This document shows positions 8,478 to 16,880 of a DNA stretch of 64,000 nucleotides, one piece after another. The DNA lies in NCBI GenBank assembly GCA_017792445.1, contig CP051232.1, positions 124,001-188,000 of the forward strand, written 5' to 3'. Below the pieces are notes generated by a model. That model made no database searches. It worked only from the letters and a program-made list of their open reading frames with translations, and had not been told where the DNA came from. How positions within the stretch are numbered: position 1 is the first letter of the stretch; every line of letters begins with the position of its first letter. The translations under genes were made by a program, and so were the position numbers. The DNA comes from Maritimibacter sp. GTDB lineage: Bacteria; Pseudomonadota; Alphaproteobacteria; Rhodobacterales; Rhodobacteraceae.

Positions 8478-9488
8478 TTACATCGAGGCGTTGATGTCCT
8501 GCGCGGCAGCGATGTTGTCCGCGCCGACGTCGCCTTCGAACTGTTCCCAGACCGGCTTCATGGCTTCGACCCAGGCCGCGCGCTGCTCTTCGGTCAGCTC
8601 GCGGATCTCGCCGCCGGCCTCGAGGATTGCGGCGCGGGCTTCGGCGTCGACTTCGCCAACCGCCGCGTTCCGCTCCATCGTCACCTCGTTGAGGATCGTC
8701 AGGAACTGATCGCGCACGTCCGCGTCAAGGCTGTCCAGCCAGTCGACCGAGGCCACCACAAGGTAGTCCAGCACGCCGTGGTTGGTCTCGGTGGTGCCGT
8801 CCTGAACCTCGAAGAACTTCTGGCCGTAGATGTTCGACCAGGTGTTTTCCTGCCCGTCGACAACGCCGGTCTGCAGCGCACCGTAGACTTCCGAGAAGGC
8901 CATCGGCTGCGGCGAAGCGTCAAGCGCTTCCATCTGGGCAACAAGCACGTCCGACGGCTGCACGCGGAACTTCAGGCCCGCGGCGTCGCTCGGGTCGATC
9001 AGCGGCACGTTGGCCGAGAACTGCTTCATGCCGTTGTGCCAGAACTCCAGACCCATCAGGCCGCGGCGTTCCATCGAGCTTTTCATCGCAACGCCGGCTT
9101 CCGAAGTCTGGAAAGCGTCGACGGCGTCGATGTTCTTGAACATGAACGGCAGGTCGAAAATGCGGAACTGCTTGGTGAAGGTCTCGAACTTCGACAGCGA
9201 CGGCGCGGCCAGCTGGACATCGCCCTGCAGCATCGCTTCAAGAACCTGGTCGTCGTTGTAGAGCGTGGAGTTCGGGTAGACCTCCATGCACATCGTGCCG
9301 TCCATCTCGGCGTTCACGCGCTCGGCCAGCAGCGAGGCAGCGATGCCCTTGGGGTGCTTGTCCGAGTTGGTCACGTGGGCGAACTTGACGACGATCTCGC
9401 CGTCATCGCAGGCATTTTCCTGCGCGGTGGCGGCCTGAGCGGCCAGAACAAGCGCGACGGCCGTGGCGGCCTTGGCGACGAATTTCAT
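8478..9488 (-). CDS. dctP: TRAP transporter substrate-binding protein
   Basis: A 336-residue periplasmic solute-binding protein. A signal peptide is clear (MKFVAKAATAVALVLAAQAA, cleaved near ATAQ-EN), followed by the family start EIVVKFAHVTNSDKHPKG. The conserved arginine that holds the carboxylate lies in the segment AAGLKFRVQPSDV, as in DctP/SiaP, so a carboxylic acid ligand is likely. The ATG at 9488 was chosen over an upstream extension because it begins the signal peptide and has a GGGAGGAA ribosome binding site. Expression is probably governed by the adjacent DctB/DctD pair. Confidence 0.93.
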   Translation of the reverse strand: MKFVAKAATAVALVLAAQAATAQENACDDGEIVVKFAHVTNSDKHPKGIAASLLAERVNAEMDGTMCMEVYPNSTLYNDDQVLEAMLQGDVQLAAPSLSKFETFTKQFRIFDLPFMFKNIDAVDAFQTSEAGVAMKSSMERRGLMGLEFWHNGMKQFSANVPLIDPSDAAGLKFRVQPSDVLVAQMEALDASPQPMAFSEVYGALQTGVVDGQENTWSNIYGQKFFEVQDGTTETNHGVLDYLVVASVDWLDSLDADVRDQFLTILNEVTMERNAAVGEVDAEARAAILEAGGEIRELTEEQRAAWVEAMKPVWEQFEGDVGADNIAAAQDINASM

Positions 9489-9573
9489 CTCGGTATTCCT
9501 CCCGATATGGATAGTGATTGTCCTCCGAGGGCCCGTGTCCGGGCCTCGACGGATAGAAAACCGCCAGCGAAAA

Positions 9574-9720
9574 TCCGCACAAGCGGAACTTCGCGTTTTC
9601 GTGACAACCAAGATTTTCCGTTAATTTTCAGATCGCTGCGAGCCATTCCCTGAACACATGGCAGATGGCGCAATTGGGAATGGGTGAAACTCCGCACAGC
9701 GCCCTGGGCGGTTTGTGCGG
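9574..9720. promoter_or_regulatory. Inverted repeats in the dctP-dctD intergenic region
   Basis: Inside the 270-base gap between dctP and dctD, two symmetric motifs share the half-site TCCGCACA. One is TCCGC-ACAA-GCGGA at 9574-9587; the other is CCGCACA (9692-9698) facing TGTGCGG (9714-9720). They are candidates for DctD binding. I saw no convincing sigma-54 promoter (TGGCAC-N5-TTGC) in this gap on the minus strand. Confidence 0.35.
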
Positions 9721-9758
9721 GATTCCACACACTTCGACGGGCGCCGCGATGCAGCGAG

Positions 9759-10982
9759 TCAGCGAAAGTCTTCGGGCCGAAGGTTGTGACGGGCGAGCTT
9801 GTCGTAGAACGTCTTGCGGGGCAGCTTCAGCACCTGCGCCGCCTCGGTCGCGTTGCCGTGCTGGCGTTGGAGCGCTTCGATCAGCATCGACCGTTCCACC
9901 TGCGCCAACCGCTCGTTCAGGCCCAGTTCCTCTTCCGTCTCCGCCTCGCCCAGCCCCATCGCGAAGCGCATCGCCGCGTTCATCAGCGACCGGGCGTTGC
10001 CGGGCCAGTCCTGCGCCATCAGCCGCGCGCCCAGGTCGGGCGTGATGTCCGGCATCGGCAGCGCCGCCTGTTCACAGGCAAGCTGAAGGTAATGGCGGAA
10101 CAGGATCGGGATGTCCTCGGTCCGTTCGCGCAGCGACGGGATGCGCACCCGCATCACGTCAAGCTTGTAGTAGAGGTCCGGATTGAACCGGCCCTCGCGC
10201 GCCTCTGTTTCAAGGTCGCGATACGTCCCCGCCACCACCCGCGCCGACGGCGCGTTTTCCATCAGATCGAGCGCGAGGAACTGTGTCGCCTGAGGCAAGG
10301 TCGCGACCTCATCCAGAAACAAGGTGCCCCCCTTGGCGGCATCGAAGGCATCCCGCAACGCCTCGGGCGTCAGGGTGGCGGCGACCAGTTTCTGAAAGGG
10401 CCGCTGCGACGCGCCAGACAGCAGGTGGATCACTTCGGCCACCTTCGAGGTGCCTGTGCCCGGCTCGCCGGTGATCAGCACCTCGGCCGAGGTCCGCGCC
10501 ACTGCGCGCACCCGCTCGCGAAGCCCCTCGGCCTGCGCGGACTGGCCGTGCAACAGCCGCGCCGCCGCGTCGCCCCGGGACAGTTGCTGTTTCAGGCGGC
10601 GGTTTTCCAGCACCAGTTCGCGGGTCTTCAAAGCCTTCTCGACCACCGCCAGCAGATCCTTGGGACCGCAGGGCTTCTCGAGGAAATCGAAGGCCCCCGC
10701 CGCCATGCCGCGCACCGCCATCGGGATGTCGCCTTCGCCGGTCAGCAGGATCACCGGCAGGTCTGGATCGACCCCATGGGCATATTCCAGCAGGTGAAAC
10801 CCGTCGCGCCCCGGCATCCGGATGTCACTGACCACGACCCCCTCGAACGCGGGCGTGATGTTGTCCTTGGCTTCCACGAAAGAGCCCGCCGTGATCGGCT
10901 GCAATTCGGCCAGTTCCAGCGTCTGGCCCAGCGCCTCGCGCACGGCGGCATCGTCGTCGACCAGCAGCACCCGCCGCGTCAT
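9759..10982 (-). CDS. dctD: NtrC-family response regulator lacking GAFTGA
   Basis: A 407-residue regulator: receiver domain with DDDAA acid pocket and phospho-acceptor in VVVSDIRMPGRDG (residues about 1-120), an AAA+ domain (about 140-340) and a Fis-type helix-turn-helix at the end (NATEAAQVLKLPRKTFYDKL). It is the partner of the DctB kinase encoded just upstream with an ATGA overlap. It is unusual: the ATPase domain has lost the roughly 25-residue segment containing the GAFTGA loop that touches sigma-54, and the P-loop reads GEPGTGTSK rather than GxTGxGKE. Walker B (GGTLFLDEV) and the arginine-finger region remain. It may act with the housekeeping sigma factor, as known for Rhodobacter capsulatus NtrC. 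Confidence 0.9.
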   Translation of the reverse strand: MTRRVLLVDDDAAVREALGQTLELAELQPITAGSFVEAKDNITPAFEGVVVSDIRMPGRDGFHLLEYAHGVDPDLPVILLTGEGDIPMAVRGMAAGAFDFLEKPCGPKDLLAVVEKALKTRELVLENRRLKQQLSRGDAAARLLHGQSAQAEGLRERVRAVARTSAEVLITGEPGTGTSKVAEVIHLLSGASQRPFQKLVAATLTPEALRDAFDAAKGGTLFLDEVATLPQATQFLALDLMENAPSARVVAGTYRDLETEAREGRFNPDLYYKLDVMRVRIPSLRERTEDIPILFRHYLQLACEQAALPMPDITPDLGARLMAQDWPGNARSLMNAAMRFAMGLGEAETEEELGLNERLAQVERSMLIEALQRQHGNATEAAQVLKLPRKTFYDKLARHNLRPEDFR

Positions 10983-12772
10983 TGCAGTTCCTCCGCCCGG
11001 TCCAGTTCGACCGTGAACATCGCGCCGCCGCCGGGCGCGTTCTCTCCGGTCAGGCGGCCGCCGAAGCTTTGCACCAGCCCGTAGGAAATCGAAAGCCCCA
11101 GCCCCATGCCTTCGCCGCCGACTTCCTTGGTGGTGTAGAACGGATCGAAGATACGCTCGGGCTCCGAGATGCCGGGGCCATTGTCCTGCACGATCAGCCG
11201 CACGGCTTCATCCGCCTGTTCGATGCGGATACGGATCATCGGGTTCTCGACCTCGCCCATCGCGTCCATCGCGTTCGACAGCAGGTTAAGCACCACCTGG
11301 CTTAACCGCACCTCGCCGCCCATCACCACCGATGGACCGTTCGGGCGCTTCCAGTCGATCCGCGTCCCGGTGTCGGCGATCCGAGGGCCAAGCATCTCCA
11401 GCGCGCTTTCCACCACCGCCGCCAGCCCGACGCGGGTCGCGGGCGCGGTTTCCTGCCGGGCGAAGGCGCGCAGATTACGGATGATCCGCGCCATCCGTTG
11501 CGCCATGTCCGAGATCCGGCCCAGCGTCTCGCCCGCCTTCTCGGTCTTGCCGCGTTCCAGCAGGATCGAGCCGTTCTCGGCAAAGGACTGGATCGCCATC
11601 AGCGGCTGATTCAGTTCGTGGCTGATGCCCGCCGACATCTGGCCCAGCGCACTTAGCTTGCCCGCGCGCACCAGTTCCGCCTGCGCCTGCCGCAGCGCCG
11701 CCTCGGCCTCGTTCCGCTCCTGGATCTCGTGGCGCAGGTCCTCGTTCAGCAGCGACAGCGCCTCTGTCCGCTCGGCCACGCGCGCTTCGAGTTCCGCGTT
11801 GGCGCGTTCTTCGACCTCCAGCCGCTGCGACAGGGCGCGGCGGCGTTCGGCGATGTAGAACAGCACCGCCCCGAACATCAGACAGACCGCCGCCGCCACC
11901 GCCGCCTGCAACCAGGCAAGCCGCAGGGCGGGCTGAAGGCTGACAAGGATTTCGGCCGCCACGCCGATGGTCGGCAGATCGCGCGACAGGTGCAACGCGC
12001 GGCGCGGAATGTCGGGCCGGTCTTCCAGTTCCCACAACTCGTGCGCGCGTACGTCCCACTCGCGCCGGTCGGGGAACGGCCGCAACATGGCGCCGGCATA
12101 GACCTCGTCGGGCAGCGCGCCATTCGTACCGGGGGTGCGCACCGTCAGCACGAGGTCGGGCCGGTTCGACACCATCACGACGCCCATCTCGTCGGTGAAG
12201 AACACCGGCGACGGATCGGACGGCCAGTTCCATTCCACCTCGGCGATATTCAGGCGCACCAGCACCGCACCCGCCACCGGCCCGGCCTCGGAAAACACCG
12301 GCGCCGCGAACATATAGTAGCGCTGGCCATTGTCGGGATCGACGCCGGTGGCGGTTCCCAACGCGCCGTCCAGCGCCCTCTCGAATGCGCGGGTGCCGCC
12401 GACGAAGCGCGCCGCTGCGCGGTCAGAGGCGGCCAGCACCCAGCCCGAGGCGTCGGCGATCCACAGCTTCTGCCCCACGGACCGGTCCGCGAACCGTTGC
12501 AACTGGGCGTCGGCGATGTCGGGATCACCGCCCTCTCCCAGCACCAGCGGCTTCAGCACCGGATGATCGGCGATGACGACGGCAAGATCGCGCACCCGCT
12601 GCAGCTGCCCGGTCAGCCGGTCGGCCGCCAGCGCAAGGTCGGCCTCGCCCCGTTCGCGCAACTGGTCCAGCGCCGAGGTGAACGCGACCCACCACGCCCC
12701 CGCGGCGATGACCGCCACGAACACGAGAAACCCGGCCACGGTGAGGCCTCTGCGCCTGTACCTTTGCGTCAT
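10979..12772 (-). CDS. dctB: C4-dicarboxylate sensor histidine kinase
   Basis: A 597-residue membrane kinase. TM1 is near residues 10-30, the periplasmic sensor spans about 30-285, and TM2 (AVAAAVCLMFGAVLFYIA) is near 290-310. A coiled coil leads to the H-box GQMSAGISHELNQPLMAIQ and an HATPase domain with N-box VLNLLSNAMDAM, G1 QDNGPGI and G2 GGEGMGLGLSISYG. The architecture and the neighbouring dctD and dctPQM genes identify it as DctB, which senses the transported acid in the periplasm. It is expressed as one unit with dctD through a four-base overlap. Confidence 0.92.
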   Translation of the reverse strand: MTQRYRRRGLTVAGFLVFVAVIAAGAWWVAFTSALDQLRERGEADLALAADRLTGQLQRVRDLAVVIADHPVLKPLVLGEGGDPDIADAQLQRFADRSVGQKLWIADASGWVLAASDRAAARFVGGTRAFERALDGALGTATGVDPDNGQRYYMFAAPVFSEAGPVAGAVLVRLNIAEVEWNWPSDPSPVFFTDEMGVVMVSNRPDLVLTVRTPGTNGALPDEVYAGAMLRPFPDRREWDVRAHELWELEDRPDIPRRALHLSRDLPTIGVAAEILVSLQPALRLAWLQAAVAAAVCLMFGAVLFYIAERRRALSQRLEVEERANAELEARVAERTEALSLLNEDLRHEIQERNEAEAALRQAQAELVRAGKLSALGQMSAGISHELNQPLMAIQSFAENGSILLERGKTEKAGETLGRISDMAQRMARIIRNLRAFARQETAPATRVGLAAVVESALEMLGPRIADTGTRIDWKRPNGPSVVMGGEVRLSQVVLNLLSNAMDAMGEVENPMIRIRIEQADEAVRLIVQDNGPGISEPERIFDPFYTTKEVGGEGMGLGLSISYGLVQSFGGRLTGENAPGGGAMFTVELDRAEELQ

Positions 12773-12832
12773 CCGGTTTTTCTAGTCGCGCCCGCTTGCA
12801 TTGGAAAGCGGCTTCGCCGAAGGCTCTGCGCC

Positions 12833-14023
12833 ATGACCACCCTGCCCCGCATCAGCCAGTCGCCCACGGACCCTGCCTTCGTGCAGGACCCCTATACCTT
12901 CTACGACCGCCTGCGCCCGATGGGGCCGCTGGTGTTCTGGGAGGATTACGACATGCCCGTCGCCGCCGGTTACACCGAGGTGAACGCCCTGCTGCGGGAC
13001 CGGCGGCTGGGGCGTGAAGTTCCGGCGGAACTGGCGCCCGCGATCCCGGACCGGCTGGCGCCGTTCTACGATATCGAGGCGCACTCGATGCTTGAACTCG
13101 AACCGCCTCGCCACACCCGCCTGCGCGGGCTGGTGGTGCGCGCCTTCACCTCGCGCCGGATCGCAGCGCTGGGGCCCGAGATCGAGGCGTTGTGCCACCG
13201 GTTGATCGACGGCTTTCCGGCTGGGGAAATCGACCTGCTGCAAACCTACTGCACGCAGGTCCCGGTCATCGTCATCGCGCGTCTGCTGGGGGTGCCCGAC
13301 AGCATGGCGCCGGACCTTCTGCAGTGGTCCAACGCGATGGTGTCGATGTATCAGGCCCGCCGCGACCGCGCCGTGGAAGATGCCGCCGTCGCCGCCTCGG
13401 CCGATTTCGCGGCGTTCATGCGCGACTATGTCGAACGCCGCCGCGCCGACCCGCGCGACGACCTGATCACCCAGTTGATCGCGGCGGAAGAAAACGGCGA
13501 ACGCCTGTCGACGGACGAGTTGATCACCACTTGCATCCTTCTGCTGAACGCGGGCCACGAAGCGACGGTGCACACGCTGGGCAACGGCGTGAAGGCGCTG
13601 CTGGAGCATCAGACCGACGCGGCTTTCCTGACCGCCGACCGGGTCGAGGCGACGGTGGAAGAGATCCTGCGCTATGATGCGCCGCTGCATATGTTCACGC
13701 GGCAGGTCTATGAGGATGTCGAACTGTTCGGCCACCGCTTCGGGCGCGGCGACCGGATCGCCTGCCTGCTGGGCGCAGCCAACCGCGACCCGGCTTTGGC
13801 CGAGGACCCTGCCCGCTTCGACCCCTCCCGCACGCCCGGCGCCAACGCGGCCTTCGGGGCGGGCATCCACTTCTGCGTCGGCGCCCCTTTGGCGCGGCTG
13901 GAAATGCAGATCGCCCTGCGCGTCCTGTTCGAGCGGATGCCCGGTCTGAAGCTGACCGAAACCCCGCGCTATGGCGACGTGTACCATTTTCACGGGCTGA
14001 CAGGGCTGCGCGTCTCCGCTTAA
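12833..14023 (+). CDS. Cytochrome P450
   Basis: A 396-residue soluble bacterial class I P450. The I-helix oxygen-binding motif is LLNAGHEATVHTLGNG (about residue 235), the ExxR motif is EEILRYDAP, and the heme-thiolate loop is FGAGIHFCVGAPLARLE with the cysteine ligand near residue 345. The I-helix reads AGHEAT where many family members have AGHETT, so the acid-alcohol pair is shifted or altered. No ferredoxin or reductase gene is adjacent; the substrate is unknown. It is divergent from dctB with a 60-base gap. The ATG at 12833 was chosen because translation upstream of it is antisense to dctB. Confidence 0.93.
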   Translation: MTTLPRISQSPTDPAFVQDPYTFYDRLRPMGPLVFWEDYDMPVAAGYTEVNALLRDRRLGREVPAELAPAIPDRLAPFYDIEAHSMLELEPPRHTRLRGLVVRAFTSRRIAALGPEIEALCHRLIDGFPAGEIDLLQTYCTQVPVIVIARLLGVPDSMAPDLLQWSNAMVSMYQARRDRAVEDAAVAASADFAAFMRDYVERRRADPRDDLITQLIAAEENGERLSTDELITTCILLLNAGHEATVHTLGNGVKALLEHQTDAAFLTADRVEATVEEILRYDAPLHMFTRQVYEDVELFGHRFGRGDRIACLLGAANRDPALAEDPARFDPSRTPGANAAFGAGIHFCVGAPLARLEMQIALRVLFERMPGLKLTETPRYGDVYHFHGLTGLRVSA

Positions 14024-14055
14024 GGTCTTAAGCAATAGGATCCGGAGACATTGAC

Positions 14056-14577
14056 ATGAAACGACTTTTCCTCGCGCTCGCCGCGCTGTGCCTGTCGACA
14101 GCCGCCTCCGCGCAAGAGCGCGTACTGACCCCCGGCAAAGCCGCGGGCTTCGACGGCGTCATCACCCAGTGCATCACCTTCACCCGCGTCGCCTTCGCCG
14201 TCGATATGTGCGACCGGCTGTCGGCCTCGGTCGCCTCGTTGGCGCAGGCGCAGGGTCTCGCGCTGCTGGATCTCGGGCGGACCGAGTGGGGCTTTGGCTC
14301 TGACGTCTATCTTGAACCGACCGACGACATCGGGATGGAAGCGCCGGTTCACCTGACCTTTTACATCCGCGGCTCGGAAGGGCCGAACAGCGCCTTCATC
14401 TGGGCCTCGCTGTACAAGCCGACCATCGGCCGTCTCGGGCCTCCGGGACGGCTGGTCATCTGGGAGGACTCGGGGCTTGGCGCGGGCGATGCGGCGACGA
14501 TCCGCGACGGGCTGTCCGCCGGGCTGGCGCAGAAGCTGACCCCGGTGTTCGAGGCGCTTGGCGCGGGCAAGCTTTAG
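14056..14577 (+). CDS. Hypothetical secreted protein
   Basis: A 173-residue protein with a clean signal peptide (MKRLFLALAALCLSTAASA, cleavage before QE) and therefore likely periplasmic. It contains two cysteines early in the mature part (QCITF, DMCDRL) that could form a disulfide. The remainder is mixed alpha/beta without a motif I recognise. It starts 32 bases after the P450 stop and could be cotranscribed. The ATG has GGAG upstream. Confidence 0.75.
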   Translation: MKRLFLALAALCLSTAASAQERVLTPGKAAGFDGVITQCITFTRVAFAVDMCDRLSASVASLAQAQGLALLDLGRTEWGFGSDVYLEPTDDIGMEAPVHLTFYIRGSEGPNSAFIWASLYKPTIGRLGPPGRLVIWEDSGLGAGDAATIRDGLSAGLAQKLTPVFEALGAGKL

Positions 14578-14581
14578 CGGA

Positions 14582-15070
14582 TCAGACCGGCAGGATCGTC
14601 GTCGACTTGATCTCTTCCATCGAAAGCAGCGCGGTCACGTTGTAGATCCGCACCTCTGAGATCAGCGCCTGATAGAAGTCGTCATAGGCTTTCGCGTTCG
14701 CCACGCGGACCTTCAGGATATAGTCGATCTCGCCCGCCAGCCGGTGCGCTTCCAGCACCTCGGGGCGCGCGCGAAGCACGGCGAGGAACCGGTCCTGCCA
14801 CTCCGCCTCGTGCTCGCTGGTGCGGATGAGGACAAAGAAACAGGTGCCGAGGCCCAGCGCCTCGGGATCCAGAATCGCGGTCTGCCGACCGATCACCCCA
14901 GCCTCGCGCATCTTGCGGATGCGGTTCCACACCGGGGTCTTGGAAGACCCGACTTCCTTGGCGATTTCGTCCAGCGACTGGCTGGCGTCCTCCTGCAGGG
15001 CCGAAAGAATTTTCCGATCCAGAGCATCCAGACGAACGGGCATCTTGGATTCACCATTTTGCTGCGACAT
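14582..15070 (-). CDS. Lrp/AsnC-family regulator of the sulfur assimilation cluster
   Basis: A 162-residue Lrp-type regulator: winged helix with the recognition region LDEIAKEVGSSKTPVWNRI (N-terminal 65 residues) and an AsnC ligand-binding domain (residues about 80-150, GEIDYILKVRVANAKAYDDF). It is divergent from cysG, and genes of this type beside cysG-cysI-cysH in Rhodobacterales are thought to control the sulfur genes, with cysteine as a likely signal (inference from position). In-frame alternatives are TTG at 15079 and ATG at 15043; 15070 is the first ATG. Confidence 0.85.
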   Translation of the reverse strand: MSQQNGESKMPVRLDALDRKILSALQEDASQSLDEIAKEVGSSKTPVWNRIRKMREAGVIGRQTAILDPEALGLGTCFFVLIRTSEHEAEWQDRFLAVLRARPEVLEAHRLAGEIDYILKVRVANAKAYDDFYQALISEVRIYNVTALLSMEEIKSTTILPV

Positions 15071-15182
15071 GCGTTCCAATCCCTCCGCAACCCGGAACAG
15101 GTGTCCTTATTCGCACCGACCGATAGCGCCGCCAAGGGAAAATTTCCTATATTGAGCGCAAGTGAACGAGTGGACCGTGCAG

Positions 15183-16580
15183 ATGCAGCATTTCCCGATC
15201 TTCCTCAACCTTCGCGGCCGCACCGTCGTCCTGTCGGGCGGTGGCGAGGCGGCGCTGGCCAAACTTCGTCTTCTCATGAAGACCGAGGCGACCTTGCGTG
15301 TTTTCGCCGCCGAGCCCTGCGCCGATCTGCGTGCGCTGGCCGCCGAAGGCCGTATCGTGCTGACCGACCGCGCACTGCAGGAAGGCGACGTGTCCGGCGC
15401 CGCCCTGTTTTATGCCGCTGACGAGGATGGCGTCGAGGATGCCCGCACCGCCGCCATCGCGGACGCCGAGGGCGCGCTGGTCAACATCGTCGACAACCTC
15501 GAAGACAGCGAGTTCATCACCCCCGCCATCGTCGACCGCGACCCGGTGACCGTGGCGATCGGGACCGAGGGCGCCGCCCCCGTGCTGGCGCGCGCGATCA
15601 AGCGCGACCTCGAAGAGCGCCTACCGCCGGTGCTGGGCCTTCTGGCGAAGATCGGCAAGCTGTTCCGTCCCGCCGCCGAGCGCCTGCCCATGGGCCGCGC
15701 GCGCCGCGACTTCTGGGGCGACTACTACTTTGACGCCGGCCCCCGCGCCTACGAGGCCGAGGGCGAAGACGGCGCGCAGGCCGCGCTGGAGGATCTGCTG
15801 GACCGTCACCTGTCGCGCGGCGAACAGGCGGGGCACGTCGATTTCGTCGGCGCCGGTCCGGGTGACCCGGAACTGCTGACGCTGAAAGCCCGCGTGGCGC
15901 TGGACAAGGCCGACGTCGTGATCCACGACCGGCTGGTCGCGCCCGAGATCCTTGAACTCGCCCGCCGCGAGGCGCTGCTGGTGGATGTCGGCAAGACCGG
16001 CTTCGGCCCCTCGGCCTCGCAGGACGACATAAACGCCGCCATCGTGGAACACGCGTCGCAAGGCGCGCATGTCGTCCGCCTCAAGTCCGGCGACCCCACA
16101 GTGTTCGGGCGACTGGACGAGGAGATCGAGGCCGTCGAGGCCGCCGGTATCGACTGGCGTATCGTCCCCGGCATCACCGCCGCCTCTGCCGCCATCGCCG
16201 GCCTGGGCCAGAGCCTGACCAAGCGCGAGCGCAACTCGTCGGTGCGCTTCATGACCGGTCACGACATGAAGGGCTTTGCCGAGCAGGACTGGCGCGCGCT
16301 CGCCCGCCCCGGCGAGGTCGCCGCCGTCTACATGGGCAAGCGCGCCGCCCGCTTCGTGCAGGGCCGCCTGATGATGCACGGCGCCGATCCCGCCACGCCC
16401 GTCAGCTTCGTCGAAAACGCCTCGCGCCCGGATCAGCGCGTGGTCGAGGCGACGCTGGGCGACATGGCCGACGCACTGGCCGACACGCCGCTCGACGGCC
16501 CCGTCCTAACCTTTTACGGCATCGCGCCGCGCCGGGCGCGCGCCGAAGCCACCGCATTCGAACAGGAGATGGCCCTATGA
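15183..16580 (+). CDS. cysG: Siroheme synthase, bifunctional
   Basis: A 465-residue CysG. The N-terminal part (1-200) is the precorrin-2 dehydrogenase/sirohydrochlorin ferrochelatase with NAD loop VVLSGGGEAALAKLRLL. The C-terminal part (about 210-465) is uroporphyrinogen III methyltransferase with VDFVGAGPGDPELLTLKA, VIHDRLV and RLKSGDPTVFGR. It makes siroheme, the cofactor of the sulfite reductase two genes downstream. The ATG at 15183 was preferred to GTG 15162 because homologues begin at MQHFPIF. The stop overlaps the next start by ATGA. Confidence 0.93.
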   Translation: MQHFPIFLNLRGRTVVLSGGGEAALAKLRLLMKTEATLRVFAAEPCADLRALAAEGRIVLTDRALQEGDVSGAALFYAADEDGVEDARTAAIADAEGALVNIVDNLEDSEFITPAIVDRDPVTVAIGTEGAAPVLARAIKRDLEERLPPVLGLLAKIGKLFRPAAERLPMGRARRDFWGDYYFDAGPRAYEAEGEDGAQAALEDLLDRHLSRGEQAGHVDFVGAGPGDPELLTLKARVALDKADVVIHDRLVAPEILELARREALLVDVGKTGFGPSASQDDINAAIVEHASQGAHVVRLKSGDPTVFGRLDEEIEAVEAAGIDWRIVPGITAASAAIAGLGQSLTKRERNSSVRFMTGHDMKGFAEQDWRALARPGEVAAVYMGKRAARFVQGRLMMHGADPATPVSFVENASRPDQRVVEATLGDMADALADTPLDGPVLTFYGIAPRRARAEATAFEQEMAL

Positions 16581-16876
16581 GCCGCCAATTCACCCCCAAG
16601 GTCGTCACCGCCAACGCCCTGCTCGAGGGCGATGTCGTCTATCTGACCGCAGATGACACCTGGACCCGCGACCACGCGCAGGCCGAACTGATCGAGGACG
16701 AGGCGCACGCGCAGATCCGTCTGGTCGACGCCAGCGCCCGCGCGGACGAGATCGTCGGCGCTTATCTCGCCGATGCCAAGGCCGGTCCAGATGGCCCTGA
16801 ACCCATCCACTTCCGCGAGGTGTTCCGCACCCGTGGCCCTTCGAACTACGCCCACGGCAAACAGGCGGAGCAGTAA
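16577..16876 (+). CDS. DUF2849 domain protein
   Basis: A 99-residue small protein of the DUF2849 family, which is nearly always found between cysG and the sulfite reductase gene in alphaproteobacteria. It begins MSRQFTPKVVTANALLEGDV and ends with FREVFRTRGPSNYA. No metal or catalytic motif is apparent. It overlaps cysG by four bases and is followed by sulfite reductase after four bases. A role in siroheme delivery or reductase maturation is inferred from position alone. Confidence 0.85.
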   Translation: MSRQFTPKVVTANALLEGDVVYLTADDTWTRDHAQAELIEDEAHAQIRLVDASARADEIVGAYLADAKAGPDGPEPIHFREVFRTRGPSNYAHGKQAEQ

Positions 16877-16880
16877 AGCC

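Noticed and set aside
9489-9758. A sigma-54 promoter for dctP
   Set aside because: No TGGCAC-N5-TTGC sequence on the minus strand; closest matches miss invariant bases.
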